A stretch of 64,000 nt of DNA from Medicago truncatula (GCF_003473485.1 NC_053045.1:37794494-37858493), one strand, 5' to 3'; shown: positions 31,865-43,900, counted from the stretch's first letter. Translations and numbers: made by a program. The notes: generated by a model from the letters alone, not told the origin.

Positions 31865-33259
31865 TTTTTATTGGTCTTTTAATTTAGGTTAGTTTATTTA
31901 TGAGTGTTGTCTAATTGTTGGTGTTTTGTTTTTGAGTTTTTAGGTGTTACATAGGATTTGGAAGGTCCTTCGTCATCATGGTGATAATGTTTCCTTTTCA
32001 ATAGTTAGATTGTTTGTGTTGACTTTTCCTATGTTTAATTAACGTGATTTACATTTTCCTTTAGGTGTTTTTTTGTTCAATGTGTCTTTTTTTTAATGAA
32101 TATCAATTCAAACATAAAAAGCCTCCTTTGATCTATATGTTGCCACTTTGATTAATTTTGTTTAGTAGTTTATCATGAATTGTTTGCTTATCACTTGTGA
32201 CAAGGGTTATGTAACATTTGATTGAATTAGATCTTAAACCGGCTTTGAATTTAATCTTGGAGGCTTTTTCCTCTTTCCACCCTTATGCTTCCATCATCTT
32301 TTACATCAGAAAGTAGTTGAAACTTCCCAAGTTGTTTCTCTTTCGACATACCTTGAGAGAGGGTTATATACAATTGTGCAGGTAATTTGACATCTCTTAC
32401 GATGATGATTCTGGATTCTCTCTTGTGAAAAGAGAGTTCGGTGAAATCTTGGCCACACACAAACAAAATTAAGGGGATTTTAGACATTAAAAATGAGTTT
32501 TAATAGTTGGGATTATTTACATTAGAAAACACGAGGGGATTTCACCGGAGGCATTCCTTTCCCTTATGATGATATGCTAAAAGAATGGCACAATCTCCTT
32601 TAGACATTGTTTCTTTGAGACCTTAATCTCCTTTTTTGGTTCTTGTCTTCTTTCCTTTCTCATTACCTTGTCCATACATTACTCATTGAGAAGCCTAAGA
32701 CCGTAGAATAAAACTCAAAGTTAACTGTTTGGCGAGTACAACTCAAATAGTAAAAAATAGTAGGTACATTTGATATGTTTGAAACAAATAAAAAAAAAAC
32801 TCAAATAATATGTTGAGTTTCGACGCTGACCTCTTTAAAACCAAATTTTAAAAAATAAAAAAAAAACCAAAGCTAATTAAATTGTAATTAATGTATCTAT
32901 GACAAAGTGAGACATGTTTAAGCGTCAAAAGAAGCAACTATTTGCTTCTAAGAAAGACAGAAATACTCAAATACGTGATTGAAAACATTAATAAAACCTA
33001 CAGAGGGGCTAGAGTTGGTCTGCACAACATTCTTATGCTGCTTAGGGTCGGACTCAGTGATAGCGTCGACCAGACCATTGCTGTTTTTAATTTATCTGAT
33101 CTGACGAATAAAATCTGGACTGGAAATATCAAAGTGTCTAAAACCGATTTAAATATAAACCACAAGTCCAAACTGGAAATAATAACCATCGTAGTACAGT
33201 ACGTCAACACAAAGGTACATCTTAGTTTAAAATACATATCAAAGAAATCAAAACCAAAC
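31865..33259. other. 3' flank of the phytocyanin gene and intergenic DNA
   Basis: Includes the probable 3' UTR up to about 32110. Frames at 32251-32487 and 32942-33295 lack domains. 'cgacgctgac' at 32823 has an inverted match near 37499, but this is too short to call a terminal repeat of the gene's carrier element. Confidence 0.45.
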
Positions 33260-36003
33260 TCAACTACGGTAATGACGACGGCGACGGGCTGGTAAGACCT
33301 CGTCTAGTGAATCGGTGTCATCATAAAGAGGACGTCCCCTTTTAGCCTGATGATTCTTTGGTAAGTCCTCATGTAGCGAATCCTCATCATTATCATAGTG
33401 AGGATGTAGCTTTTTAGCTTGACGTTGCTTTGGTAAAACCCCATCTGGCAGATCGTCATCATCATCATAGCGAGGCTGCCCCCTTTCAGCTTGATGATTC
33501 TTTGGTAAGTCCTCATGTAACGAATCCCCATCATTATCATAGTGAGGATGACGCTTTTTAGCTTGAGGTTGCTTTGGTAAAACCCCATCTAACAAATTGT
33601 CTTCGACATCATAGTGAGAACGTCCCCTTTTAGCTTGATGATTCTTTGGTAAGTCCTCATGTAGCGAATCCTCGTCATTATCGTAGTGAGGATGCCGCTT
33701 TTTAGCTTGTTGCTTTGGCAAGACCCCGTCTGGCAAATCGTCATCATCATCATAGTGAGGATGTCCCCTTTTAGCATGATGTTGCTTTGGTAAGACCTCA
33801 TCTAGAGAGTCGTCGTCGTCATAGTGAGAACGACCCCTTTTAGCTTGACGTTGCTTTGGTAAAACCTCATCTAGTGAATCCTCATCATCGTAGCGAGTAT
33901 GTCCCCTTTCAGCTTGATGTTGCTTTGGTAAGAGCGAATCCAGCGAATCCTCATCATCGTAGTGATAATGTCTCTTGTGAGCTTGATGTTTTTGGCGACG
34001 GTTTGGGAAGATCTCATCTAGTGAATAGTCGTCATCATAATGAGGATGTCGCCTTAGAGCTAGATGTTTCTTTCTTCGACGGTCTGCTAAGAACTCATCT
34101 AGTGAATGGTCATCATCATAGCGAGGATGTCCCCTGCGAGCTTGACTCACACTTGTGAAAGCACCTGCTGATTGGCGTGCCCTACGAGCTTGACTCACAC
34201 TTGTGAAAGCACCTGCTGATTGGCGCTCTAGAGCTTTCATGTGCTTCATTACTTTGCGCAACTGCTCCTCCAAAAGCTGATAATGTTGTTTCGACTCAGC
34301 TGCTTCCTGGCGTGCTGTGGCTGCCTCCTGACGTGCTGCAGCAGCCTCCTGATGTGCTGCGGCAGCTTCTTTACGGACTGCATCAATGGCCTCTAGATGC
34401 ATAGCATGATCACACCCACCACTATAAGGTTCCCGAGACTCCTGAGTCAGCGAAGTTACACCACGCCGGAGGTTTAAAGCAAAGTCTGCAGTGCCATAAC
34501 ACCGACCTCGACTCTTTCCACCAGCAACCTCTTTCCACAATTCAAGTTTCGTCGCCCCGTCTATCTCCTGCATCCCATTCTGGGAGGCCTTACCATTTTG
34601 TGTTTGTACCTCCTTCAGACGATCGTGATATTGTTTCTAGAAAAAAGGAAACATAACTTAATATCATTTTGTTCAAGAGTCATACTATGGGTGGCTAAAT
34701 ATAAGGGCCAACAACTTACATATGTTGTTTGAGAGCGGTCATCAACCCAATTGCCAGACTTCCTTTTATGGGTGGCTAAAAAGAGCTCATCGGGATCCAC
34801 AGACCGCCCAAGTTCTTGAGCCTGCATTAAATTAAAAAACAACAAATTAATAAATATTACACATTCCAAGATAATGAACAAGACAATAAGTTTGATTTAA
34901 ATGCATACCATGCTAAGTGCCACATCAACATGAGCCTTGCGGCCTGTGGTGTGGACTGCTCCACCTTTACACGAATTACGATTGGTCTTATTTTGGCTAG
35001 AGATCTTTATAAAGGCTTCACCCTCCCAATGGACATTAAGACCCTTCCAAGCCTCCTCACATATCCAATGAGGTCTCGTCCCCTTCTTCCTCACTTTTGA
35101 GAGCATATCTGAAAGGCGTTTTGCGCCTCTTGTTTGAAATGTCTTTTTGATATACACATGATCACGAGGATCCCAAGCAATCTTGTCCTAAAAAAGGAAT
35201 CTAACTAGTTATCGTTAAGTAGGGGCAATTACTTAGTAAATAAATAAACACAACTTACCCCAAACAACTTCCACCAATATTCCCTTACATCCTCTGGGGT
35301 CTCACTCCAGCGATAGAAAGGACCCTGAAAGTGTGACTGGATGGCGTGTTTAATCGCAGCAGCAGGCGCCGCGCTAGGAGCCCACCTACAAAAAGTCCAA
35401 AGTAAATGTCAACCATCAACGCACACACACAAAAAAAAAGTGCTTAAAGAACAAAACAAACAATATTATAACTTACCCTAGACCACAGGGCCGTATAAGA
35501 ACCTTCCCATCAGCATTCTGCTTGTCTGGAACTTGGAGAGCTTTGGGATCCTCCTCCTCTTCTGAATCCTCCGTATGAGGAGTTTTGGGATCCTCCTCCT
35601 CTTCTGATTCCTCCTCCTCTTCTGATTCCTCCATATGAGGAACTTTGGGATCCTCCTCCTCTTCCTGCGCCTCCATATGTGGAGTTTTGGGATCCTCCTC
35701 CTCCATATGTCTACTGCTATTCGATTGACTCCCTAGACAAATATTTTGCTCAAGTTCTCCATGCTCGGTCCAGACCAAATAGTTTAGTTGAAACCCACTC
35801 TTGTACAAATGCGTTTTCACCTCTCTTGGAGTTAAAGACTTCACACACTTGCACATTGCACATGGACACTTGATCTTTCTCTCGGACAAAAAGCAGGGTT
35901 GTTCCTTGGCCTTCTTAATAAACTCCTGAACTCCACTAACAAACTCATAGTTCAAGCCTTTCCTATGTGGATTGATCCTATCATACATCCAACTACGATC
36001 CAT
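33260..36003 (-). CDS. Ptta/En/Spm-type transposase-related protein with C-terminal tandem repeats (803 aa, 5 exons)
   Basis: Exons 36003-35477, 35385-35259, 35187-34909, 34821-34720 and 34636-33260 join in phase through GT..AG introns into one intact frame. Residues 1-88 (MDRSWMYD..., CPCAMCKC, HLYKSGF) match the transposase-associated domain seen in CACTA elements. Residues 95-160 are acidic repeats (EEEEDPKTPH type). Residues ~190-355 (RWSETPEDVREYWWKLF, CEEAWKGLNVHWEGE, GGAVHTTGRKAH, PDELFLATHKRKSGNWVDD) match the plant Ptta/En/Spm transposase domain (Transposase_24 type). Residues ~425-480 (EAAAARQEAATARQEAA) are predicted coiled coil. A 16-residue unit (RQSAGAFTSVSQARRA) is duplicated, then twelve 23-27-residue repeats (HPHYDDDDSLDEVLPK type) run to the end. 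A leader intron splits the 5' UTR (donor near 37344, acceptor just before 36008). It may be a TE gene or a domesticated one. No catalytic DDE domain is seen. Confidence 0.85.
33263..34129 (-). repeat. Twelve tandem 69-81-bp coding repeats
   Basis: Each unit encodes H-P-H-Y-D-D-D/N-x-D-S-L-x-E/D-x-L-P-K-x-x-Q-A-K-R/K-x. Units 6-11 alternate between LPDGVLPKQ..KKR and SLHEDLPKNHQAKRG forms, giving a 48-residue (144-bp) higher-order period. The reading frame is kept throughout. Confidence 0.9.
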
Positions 36004-36009
36004 TATCTG

Positions 36010-37500
36010 CATATTGGGTATATAAGTATTAGCCACTTAGGGTACTGCTCACACTTTGAAAATTTTGACAACATAGCATAACCCCTTGTATTATAGACAA
36101 TTGTAAAAAAATAAAAAACTAAAAAGTATACATATGATAAATATGTGCAGATTCCAAATTATCAGCACGCAGCTAACATATTGGATCTTAGACAGGGTTA
36201 CACCCTACTAAGCTCAACTCTCCACTAACAAACAAGACATCAATCACACAAATACATGAAAATTTAGTAAATTATCAGCACACAACCAACGCCTTATTGA
36301 GCTTTACTCTCCACTTACAAACAGCATTACATTCCAAAAAACATGTCAAATTAACATCACATACAACATTGCTTATGCACCTCGAACTCTTAATGTAAGC
36401 TTTGAGTACCACAAAGAGTCAAGTCACAAACAAAATATTACCGAAAAGCCAGTAAGGAACAAAACTACATCAATTTAGTCTTGTATGTCTAAAGCTCCAT
36501 GGTATAATAGGGGTTATTTTTTTTGCTACATGAGTCCATTGTGCATATTATTTTGGAAGTTCGATTATCTACTTGGTTTCAGCATAAAGATTTAACAGGG
36601 TGGGAAAAACTTAATCGGTTAATCCTATAGGATTTGTATGCACTATGCTTAACAACACGATTGGTTAGATCATCATAAGTAGTAATCGATTTATATAAAC
36701 TTTAGCCCCTTTGTCAATCAACCTAGATTGAGTGAATCACTTTTTGATTTTCATAAGCTATTCTAAATCCCCTAGTTATGCTATTCACTAACTCATACCA
36801 ATAGTTTAGTTTATGTAGCAATGAAAACAGTGAGGTTCTAGAAAATGATTCTCCAATTATCCGTTGTTCTTTTTATTAGTACCGAAAAATGCAATCAACT
36901 CAATGCACCTCGAATATAGTGACTAATTCTAAACTCATTTTGCCCCGGTATAAGTCACTTTACCAAATGACACACAAATCAAGAAACATGGTTCGTGGGA
37001 ACAAGTCACACACAAAAACTTAGAGACAAAGTTTTCAAAGAGCAACCAGCACAAAGAACTGATAAAACATCAATAATCAGATAAGGTAAATCACTCAAAA
37101 TTTATATTTTGAGCAATTGATACTTCACCCTCTGCTAAAAGTGAAAATAAGCATGACATAATAGCAAACAAAAAAACTTTATGGTTTCACTTTCACAGCT
37201 CAGTGGTTACTGGTTAGTTAATCAGGTTAGAAGATTCTCAGCAAGAGAAACCATTGATTTATGGAGTAAAAATCCCAAATTGAAGAACCCTAAAACTTAA
37301 CCCTAGTTTGATTATTTGTTTGTATAAAAGTAAAGTAATACAGACCTTGCGAGATGCGGTGTAGACTAGAGAAGCTCTCTAGCAGCTTCACGTATGGTGG
37401 TTCTTGGCGGCGAGAGAGGGATGGAATAGGAGATGTAGAGAGATAGGGTTTAGTGCTTCGAAAACAGTGTAGCGTCCACTTGGATCGAGCTAAATTTCAT
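36010..37500 (-). promoter_or_regulatory. Leader intron, non-coding exon and promoter of the transposase-related gene
   Basis: On the minus strand a GC-richer exon (...CGCATCTCGCAAG) meets the donor GTCTGTATT at 37344. The acceptor CCCAATATGCAG sits just 3 bp before ATGGATCG. The intron is about 1.3 kb, AT-rich, without coding signals. Transcription probably starts near 37400-37500. Confidence 0.6.
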
Positions 37501-38097
37501 TTTGTCAGCGTCGAGTCGAGATTATTAGAGCGTCGGGCAAACAAAGAAAATAAATCAAGGGGATTTATTGGATTAGGATTCTATGGAATTTTAAAAGATT
37601 TTTAAATTATGAAAAAGTCTTGTGATATTCAATTAAGACTTTTTGCAATTTAAAAAAAGTTTTGTGTATTTAATCAAGACTGTTTGTCATTTTAAAAAAA
37701 TTTTGAGGTATTCAATCAGATGAGATTTCTTGAAATTGCTTTTTTCTTTTAAAATATACTATCTCTTTTCTCTCTCCCTCCCCCTCCCTATTCTCTCTTC
37801 GTTTATCTATCTCTCCATTCTCTCTCTCTCTCTCATCTCTCATCCCCCCTCTCTCCCTCTCTCTGTCTCATAAAAAATTGTATTGATAATATTATGATAG
37901 AGAGTATGTCGTAATCAATGTTCCATAAATCGAGTATTAATTCTCCGAGATTACCGAGTTTACGTTTTTATGTACAAAAATCGTGTTAACTCTGAGGTAA
38001 ACTCGATTTCTGGTAAAATTGGAAGGTTTAACGAGTTTGACTGAGTTAACACTCGGTAAACTCGTGTAAACTCGACCGATTTGTAATGGATGACACT
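37500..38097. other. Intergenic DNA with CT-rich microsatellite
   Basis: A CT tract (about 37768-37870) and, at 37930-38090, repeated 'aactcg/cgagtt' motifs resembling those at 19340-19480. No gene. Confidence 0.5.
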
Positions 38098-39077
38098 GTA
38101 ACACCCCGTTATCCCAACAACTAAATATTAAATAAAATAAATCAGAGTTCAACAATAAACGGGAATGTCACACTACTTTTTAAAATTTCTTAAATAGAAT
38201 AAAACGCTATTTATTAAAATCAACTTTGATAGATAAATCAATACTTTGTAGCGGAATACTTTTCAATCACTTAACATTAAATAACCAACAGTAAATTTTG
38301 GCACAGAGGCCTCAACATAAATAGTCATCAACAATTTGTTCAACAACAATAAAGGCTCCAACAACATGTTCCAAAATTGATACATAAGGAATGAAAATAA
38401 AACAACAATTTCCCATCCCGTTACGTATCAGAGCCCTGAGACACTTGAGCCACCACTTCTACTACTCTTCATCACCTGCAGGTTACCCATACAAATGACA
38501 ACATTTTCAAGCAGAAGGGGTGAGATTCACAAACAACAATAATAGATATATAATTCATCAATTGAATCTAACAACAATACTTTATATATATATATATATC
38601 ATAAACCAACAACATTATCAACAATGGAAACCTAATTCCCAATTCCCAAAATTAAGCACAACCCTCATGTTAAATCAATTTTAGAATCTACATACACTAT
38701 AATTATTGGAAGTTAGCCTCACCCTTACCTTAATTATGACGAACGAAGCTCTACGATATCTCTGGTTCTTCACTTGGCTCTTCTCTTTTGTTTTTCTCCC
38801 CCAAAGGCTTGTTTTCACATGAAATGTTTTCCTGACTTCTCAATTCCTTAACTCCTTAACTTAACTACCATTATTTTAATTAACCCCACACAACTCTCCT
38901 TATTTATAATTCAGCCCCTAAACTTCAATTATTTCTAATTCTCACATATTCTGATAAATAATAAAAATATAACATTTAATAAAATACAACACACCACAAA
39001 ATCAACATAATTCATATAAGTCATATAAAAGACTTAAAATCAACCAAAATATTTAAATGAATAAATAGGGCGTTACA
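38098..39077. mobile_element. Possible solo LTR (TGTAACACCC...GGGCGTTACA)
   Basis: A 980-bp AT-rich block begins TGTAACACCC and ends GGGCGTTACA, the short inverted ends usual for some plant Ty3-gypsy LTRs. It contains a TA microsatellite (38584-38600). No polypurine tract, primer site, pol sequence or exact TSD could be seen, so a MITE is also possible. Confidence 0.45.
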
Positions 39078-40743
39078 TGCGACGCGCTGTCTTGCTCGTT
39101 TATAATTTTTTAATAATAATACATAATAATCACTCAATCCTATCAACTGAGTACTTCACACAAATTTTATGAATATAACCTATTAATCATCTATCAATAA
39201 CTCTATTATTATATTTTAATCTTTAAAAGGAATGGATCCATCGAGAGAGGGTGGCTATTTGAGCAGCGGCGAAGCTAGCACTATTTTTACGAAGGGGCTA
39301 AATATAAAGAAGAAGAAAAAAAATTAACATTAATATACGAAACTTAATTAATTTTGAAACTTCAATAAAGAAAATAAAAGTTAACAATAGTTACTTATAA
39401 AAGTTGAGCTTTAAAGAGTTTTTAGAAGTCAATTTTATCCATAATTAACACTAAACTAAATAGATTATCAATATTTTTATAGAATCATCTCTGTTTTAAC
39501 CAACAAAATTATTTGGAGTGGCCAGATAATATCTTAACGGGTAGCTAGGTATATACCTAAGTTAAATATTTAAGATTTTTTTTTTCATTTGGGGTAGCCA
39601 ATGCTACCCCATATCATTGTTGTGAAACCCTTCGCCCATGTATTTGAGACACTCTTATCCCTCTTCTTTTCTCCGCAATGGAAGTAATTAGCGCTATTGA
39701 TACTTAGGAGTTAGATACTCTCATTGTGGGTTGTCTAAGCTATAATTTTTATCATTTATTGTCTTATTGTTAAAGGCTACTTGTGCGTTAATGTATCGAG
39801 GAACTATAAATGAAATATTATATGATATATTTATAGAGATTAAATATTTGTCAAAATAAATATTTATAGATGACTATATCATATTTCATTTTTAGTCTCT
39901 ATATATAGTGTCACTTTAACTTATTTTAACGAAGATGATCAAATTTGCTAATGAGAAACGTTTGAGGGACCGTGATCGACCAATTATGTAAAATGGGACA
40001 AATAGAATGACACTCTCATGTGAACTTGGGTCGAATTAAGTCGGACATTGTTACATTGAACATCTAGATAAACTTTTATGCCAAGAATCAAATGAAGCCT
40101 TTGTTCTCAATTTTCATCAAGATTGTCAATATCAGCTATCAACTGAATGTATTTATATTAAATACTCTTATGAGACGTTTGTGTCTTATTTATAGGAACT
40201 CAATTGATGGGACAAACATAAATTGTCGTTCAATTGTTTAAGATAACTTAAAAACAATTTGTCATGCTTGATCTTGTAATGTTCAACACAATCATTGAGA
40301 GTCTTTGTAAAGATGGTCACATATTTAATGCCTTTTTTTTTAAATGGTGTTAAAAGGATTTTAGGTGATGTCGTAAATTATAAACAGTGAAAAAACAAGG
40401 GTAAAATATATTTTTCATGATTTATATTTTTTACTCGAAATGCAGTTTTTTGAAATCGCAATCTAAACAAAAACTTTTCTTGTCCCGCATAGGTAGTTCA
40501 ATTGAGTGAGCTAAAGGAAGTTGAAGGAGATTTAAGAACCATGTCTCGAGTTTCTTCATCAAACACTAACATTTTTCCATTCCCATGACAATTTACCGAC
40601 AACTAACATTTATCTATAAAATATTATTTTTTGTCTTTAAATGATTTTTATGGATTTTGTAAGAGTTATGTTGGACTCTTAGAATGGGCCGCATATAGTA
40701 AGGTTGGCTTTATGCGAGAGAGGGTTTAGAGCTTGAATTATAA
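39078..40743. other. AT-rich intergenic DNA
   Basis: No gene or complete element recognised. A weak inverted pair ('tgtcaaaataaatatttatagatgac' style) around 39780-39920 may be an eroded MITE. Confidence 0.4.
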
Positions 40744-41312
40744 GGTTTAAATGCTCTTCTGGTCCCTTAAGTATTTAATTGGTATTCCCTTAACTAAAAA
40801 ATAAATTGTTTAAGTACTTTAAGTTTTTTTTTAGTCTCGTTTTTGTCCCTACTGTTAGGTTTCCGTTAGGGTTTAAAAAAAAATTAACTCCTGGACATGT
40901 GTCACCTTATCATTGACTCTGAGTTTTTTTTTCTTTTTTTACAAAAAAAAATATATTTTTATTTTAAAATATATATATATTTTTTTTAAATCCCAAAGTC
41001 AATGACAAAGTGACACGTGTTCCAGAGTTAACACGTGTCACCTAGTCATTGGTTCTGGGAATTTTTTACAAAAAAATAAAATATATATATTAAAAAATAT
41101 TTTTTTTTTTTGTAAAAGAAAAAACTCAGAGGCAATGACAAGGTGACACGTGTTCAGAAATTAAATTTTTTTTTTAAATTCTAACGGAAACCTAACAGAA
41201 GGGACCAAAACGAGACTAAAAAAAATTCAAAGTACTCAAACAATCTTTTTTTTAGTCAAGGATCAAAGCGATACCAATTAAATACTTAAGGGACCAAAAG
41301 AGCATTTAAGCC
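40744..41312. mobile_element. 569-bp long-TIR MITE, 9-bp TSD
   Basis: Ends GGTTTAAATGCTCTTCTGGTCCCTTAAG and the complementary CTTAAGGGACCAAAAGAGCATTTAAGCC. GAATTATAA duplications lie at 40735-40743 and 41313-41321. The inner arms repeat 'gacacgtgt..cagagtt' twice. Confidence 0.85.
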
Positions 41313-41921
41313 GAATTATAACATCCTTCTGTTACTCCAGGTGAGAAGCTCGACTAAGCCGAAAAGAGTTAGATCCTCTTTGAGATGAGATGCGGCAAGT
41401 CTATGCAAGAAGACCAAGGTCCTGTCCTCCGGATCTATCCAAATTAAGGAATAACTTAGTATATAGACTTTTGAAAGTGTCGATTTTTCCAGAAACCCAC
41501 CCTAACGTGGCTCTAACATATAACTTACATGGTATGTAAACACTGCAAACGATACTATATTGCAAATTTCATGGCATGCAACGAAATCATTATTACATAA
41601 CATTCAAAGAAAAAAACCATCTATGCCCCTCACTACCAGTTTGATTATCAATCTCGTGGTTCTATTTTCTTGTTCCTTTGGCCTATTCTCTGCAAATGGA
41701 GAATTGAGCAAAGATGAGACCTTTATGTTTCAAGCTTCAATTACCCCCAACATCAAGCTTAAACACTTTGTTTTCTGCTGCACAAGAGGATTGCAAACTT
41801 TTAGATTAAGATTCATGTGAGTGTTTATAAAGATGAATGATATAACGTAAAACAATTGATTCGCTAAACATATGCCTGACATGTTTAAAACATTTTAATT
41901 TTATTTACAATATCCAATAGA
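41313..41921. other. Intergenic DNA with one signal-peptide-like small frame
   Basis: The + frame 41560-41820 contains, from Met at about 41620, a hydrophobic start (LTTSLIINLVVLFSCSFGLF) that resembles a secretion signal. It is followed by only about 40 residues without a known motif. It has no splice partner or homologue that I recognise, so I do not call a gene. Confidence 0.3.
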
Positions 41922-43153
41922 GTAAATAGACAATTATCTCTAAAATTGTAAGTTTCATCAATTATCTTCTGAAATTAACAAAACTTCAGTTACCTCCCTG
42001 AAATTGTCCAACATTAATCAATTTACCTCATCCGTCAAATTCTTCTGTTAGTCAACATGACGTTTTGCAAATACATCTCCTGAAGTTTTGCACTTACGTG
42101 CAAAATGCATCTCGAACTTGAAAATTTATATATTTTTTTTCTTATACTTGACTCAAAAGATATTAAATGCAAACAATTAATAGTTAGCTTTAATATTTAA
42201 GTTATTTAAAACTCATTCTCTGAATTATCATGATAGAAACTGGTATCAAACGAAAAAAAACATAAATAACTTACTTTTATTGATGATACTATAAGAATAA
42301 TAGGAATAGTTTCTTTTTCTACCAAAACAATGCTGAATTGAAATTCTTTTTGGAATTTTAGCTTATGACTCCCAACATAGGTGTTAAACACATCAATATT
42401 GACATGTACCGTTAGGCTCCACAGGGTAATGAGTATTTTGATTTTCACGTGCTCATTGTATTCACATACAAAGTGTTATTGAGTTTGAATTTCCATATCT
42501 ATTAAAGTATTACAAAGTAGTTATGGACTAGTATATTGTTTTGCTTTTTGTTATCTAAAATATTGGATTGTAATAAAAGATCCAATTGATAATGGTAATA
42601 TTGAATTGTAATATTGTAGAGTTTAAAGTATTAAAATTAAAGCTTAATTGCACTTTTGGCCCCCTATCTTTTCAAAAGTTGCGATTTTAGTCCCCTAACT
42701 AATTAAAATACAAAACAGCCCTCTATGTATTGAATCTTTGGCCATTTTGGCCCCCAAAGTGGAAAGATAGGGGGCCAAAACTGCCAAAGATCCAATACAG
42801 AAGGGCTGTTTTATATTTTAATTAGTTAGGGGGCCAAAATCGCAACTTTTGGAAAGATGGGGGGCCAAAAGTGCAATTAAGTCTAAAATTAACTGTTAAT
42901 TGTTTGCTTTAATATCTTTTGAGTCAAGGATACGAAAAAAACATATAAATTTTCAAGTTCGGGAGGCATTTTGCACATAAGTGTAAAACTTCAGGGAGGG
43001 TATTTGCAAAACGTCATGCTGACTAACAAAAAATTTGACAAATGAGGTAAATTGATTAACGTTGTGCAATTTCAAGGGGGTTGTTGAAATTTTGTTAATT
43101 TCAGAATGGTACTTGACGAAACTTACGATTTCAGAAAGTAATTGCCTATTTAC
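41922..43153. mobile_element. Long inverted-repeat element carrying a second MITE inside
   Basis: The left arm (gtaaatagacaattatct...aagttttgcacttacgtgcaaaatgcat) and right arm (gcattttgcacataagtgtaaaacttc...aattgcctatttac) pair over about 270 bp. The unpaired middle includes the complete element at 42641-42883. Confidence 0.7.
42641..42883. mobile_element. 243-bp long-TIR MITE, 9-bp TSD
   Basis: Arms AGCTTAATTGCACTTTTGGCCCCC and complement, nearly a complete hairpin. TAAAATTAA duplications lie at 42632-42640 and 42884-42892. Confidence 0.85.
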
Positions 43154-43227
43154 TTATATCAAATACTAATTCATGATAAAATTAATGAAAAAGAATTTAA
43201 AACGTGATGTAACATCCACATATACAA

Positions 43228-43600
43228 CTAGGACTTTTACCCGTGCTAACGCTCGGGACATTAAAAACGAAGAAGCTAAAAAAGTTCCGATATTATTCAT
43301 TACATAAAAAATAAAATAAATAAACATAAAAAGTATTTAGAGGCATACAAAATATTGGGTCACACATTTTCGAATATTTCCTTATAAACTACATTTGAAG
43401 TGGTGCTGATACAATCCCCATTGTCATCTGTTAGTAATATCTTCAGACCATCCCTTGATGTAACACATGATATTGCAACATATAGCTGCCCATGTGAGAA
43501 GATCATCTCTTGATGTTTCTTCATCTGTTAATAATATCTTCAGACCATCCCTTGATGTTTCTTCATTGTTGGACTCATCGTCATCTTCTTCATTGCAAGT
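43228..43600 (-). mobile_element. Helitron 3' end with PIF1-type helicase C-terminus
   Basis: On the minus strand, GQLYVAISCVTSRDGLKILL, TDDNGDCISTTSNVVYKEIF and ENV-stop (43497-43360) match the C-terminus of Helitron/PIF1 helicases. About 100 bp further lies a hairpin CCCGAGC-GTTA-GCACGGG (43257-43240). Twelve bases later the sequence CTAG (43231-43228) is followed by T, the classic Helitron 3' terminus. 'SRDGLKILLTD' is duplicated just upstream (about 43528-43560). The helicase 5' part is missing. Confidence 0.75.
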
Positions 43601-43900
43601 CTATTTGATAATAATTGCTTCAAATTTATGATGTTTTGGATCAATCAACGGGACATAAGGTTGGAGTTTGGAACCAAAATCCTCAATCAACAGACCAGGC
43701 AGGCAGGAATTTCCCTACAACAAAATTGCACATTTTTAAACCATAATATTTAGATCAAGACACAATAATGAAAAGAATGAGTGTTTAAAAAAGCACTTAC
43801 GTTGGTAGGATCAAATTCAACCGAATATGCTCTGAATCTAAGTTTGAGTGAGTTGACAAAGATGTCTCTCTCGGAAGTGGCAGCGGCTTGAATGGATGCT
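43600..43900 (-). pseudogene. Short coding-like fragments upstream of the Helitron end
   Basis: Minus-strand pieces GNSCLPGLLIEDFGSKLQPY...VPLIDPKHHKFEAIIIK-stop (43735-43597) and ERDIFVNSLKLRFRAYSVEF (about 43880-43800) look exon-like and are separated by a possible intron. I do not recognise them. They could be a gene fragment carried by the Helitron. Confidence 0.35.

Noticed and set aside
33304..34158. Several 70-100-codon frames on both strands over the repeat exon
   Set aside because: They are out-of-frame shadows of the tandem coding repeats of the transposase-related gene.
32820..37510. Inverted 'cgacgctgac' at both sides of the transposase-related gene as element ends
   Set aside because: Only about 10 matching bases, no CACTA start and no TSD. 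Likely chance.
37768..37870. CT-rich tract as a regulatory polypyrimidine element
   Set aside because: Simple (CT)n microsatellite with no nearby transcript start on that strand.
41560..41820. 86-codon frame with a signal-peptide-like start, possibly a small secreted peptide
   Set aside because: No conserved mature motif, no splice partner and no recognised family. It lies between repeats in AT-rich DNA.
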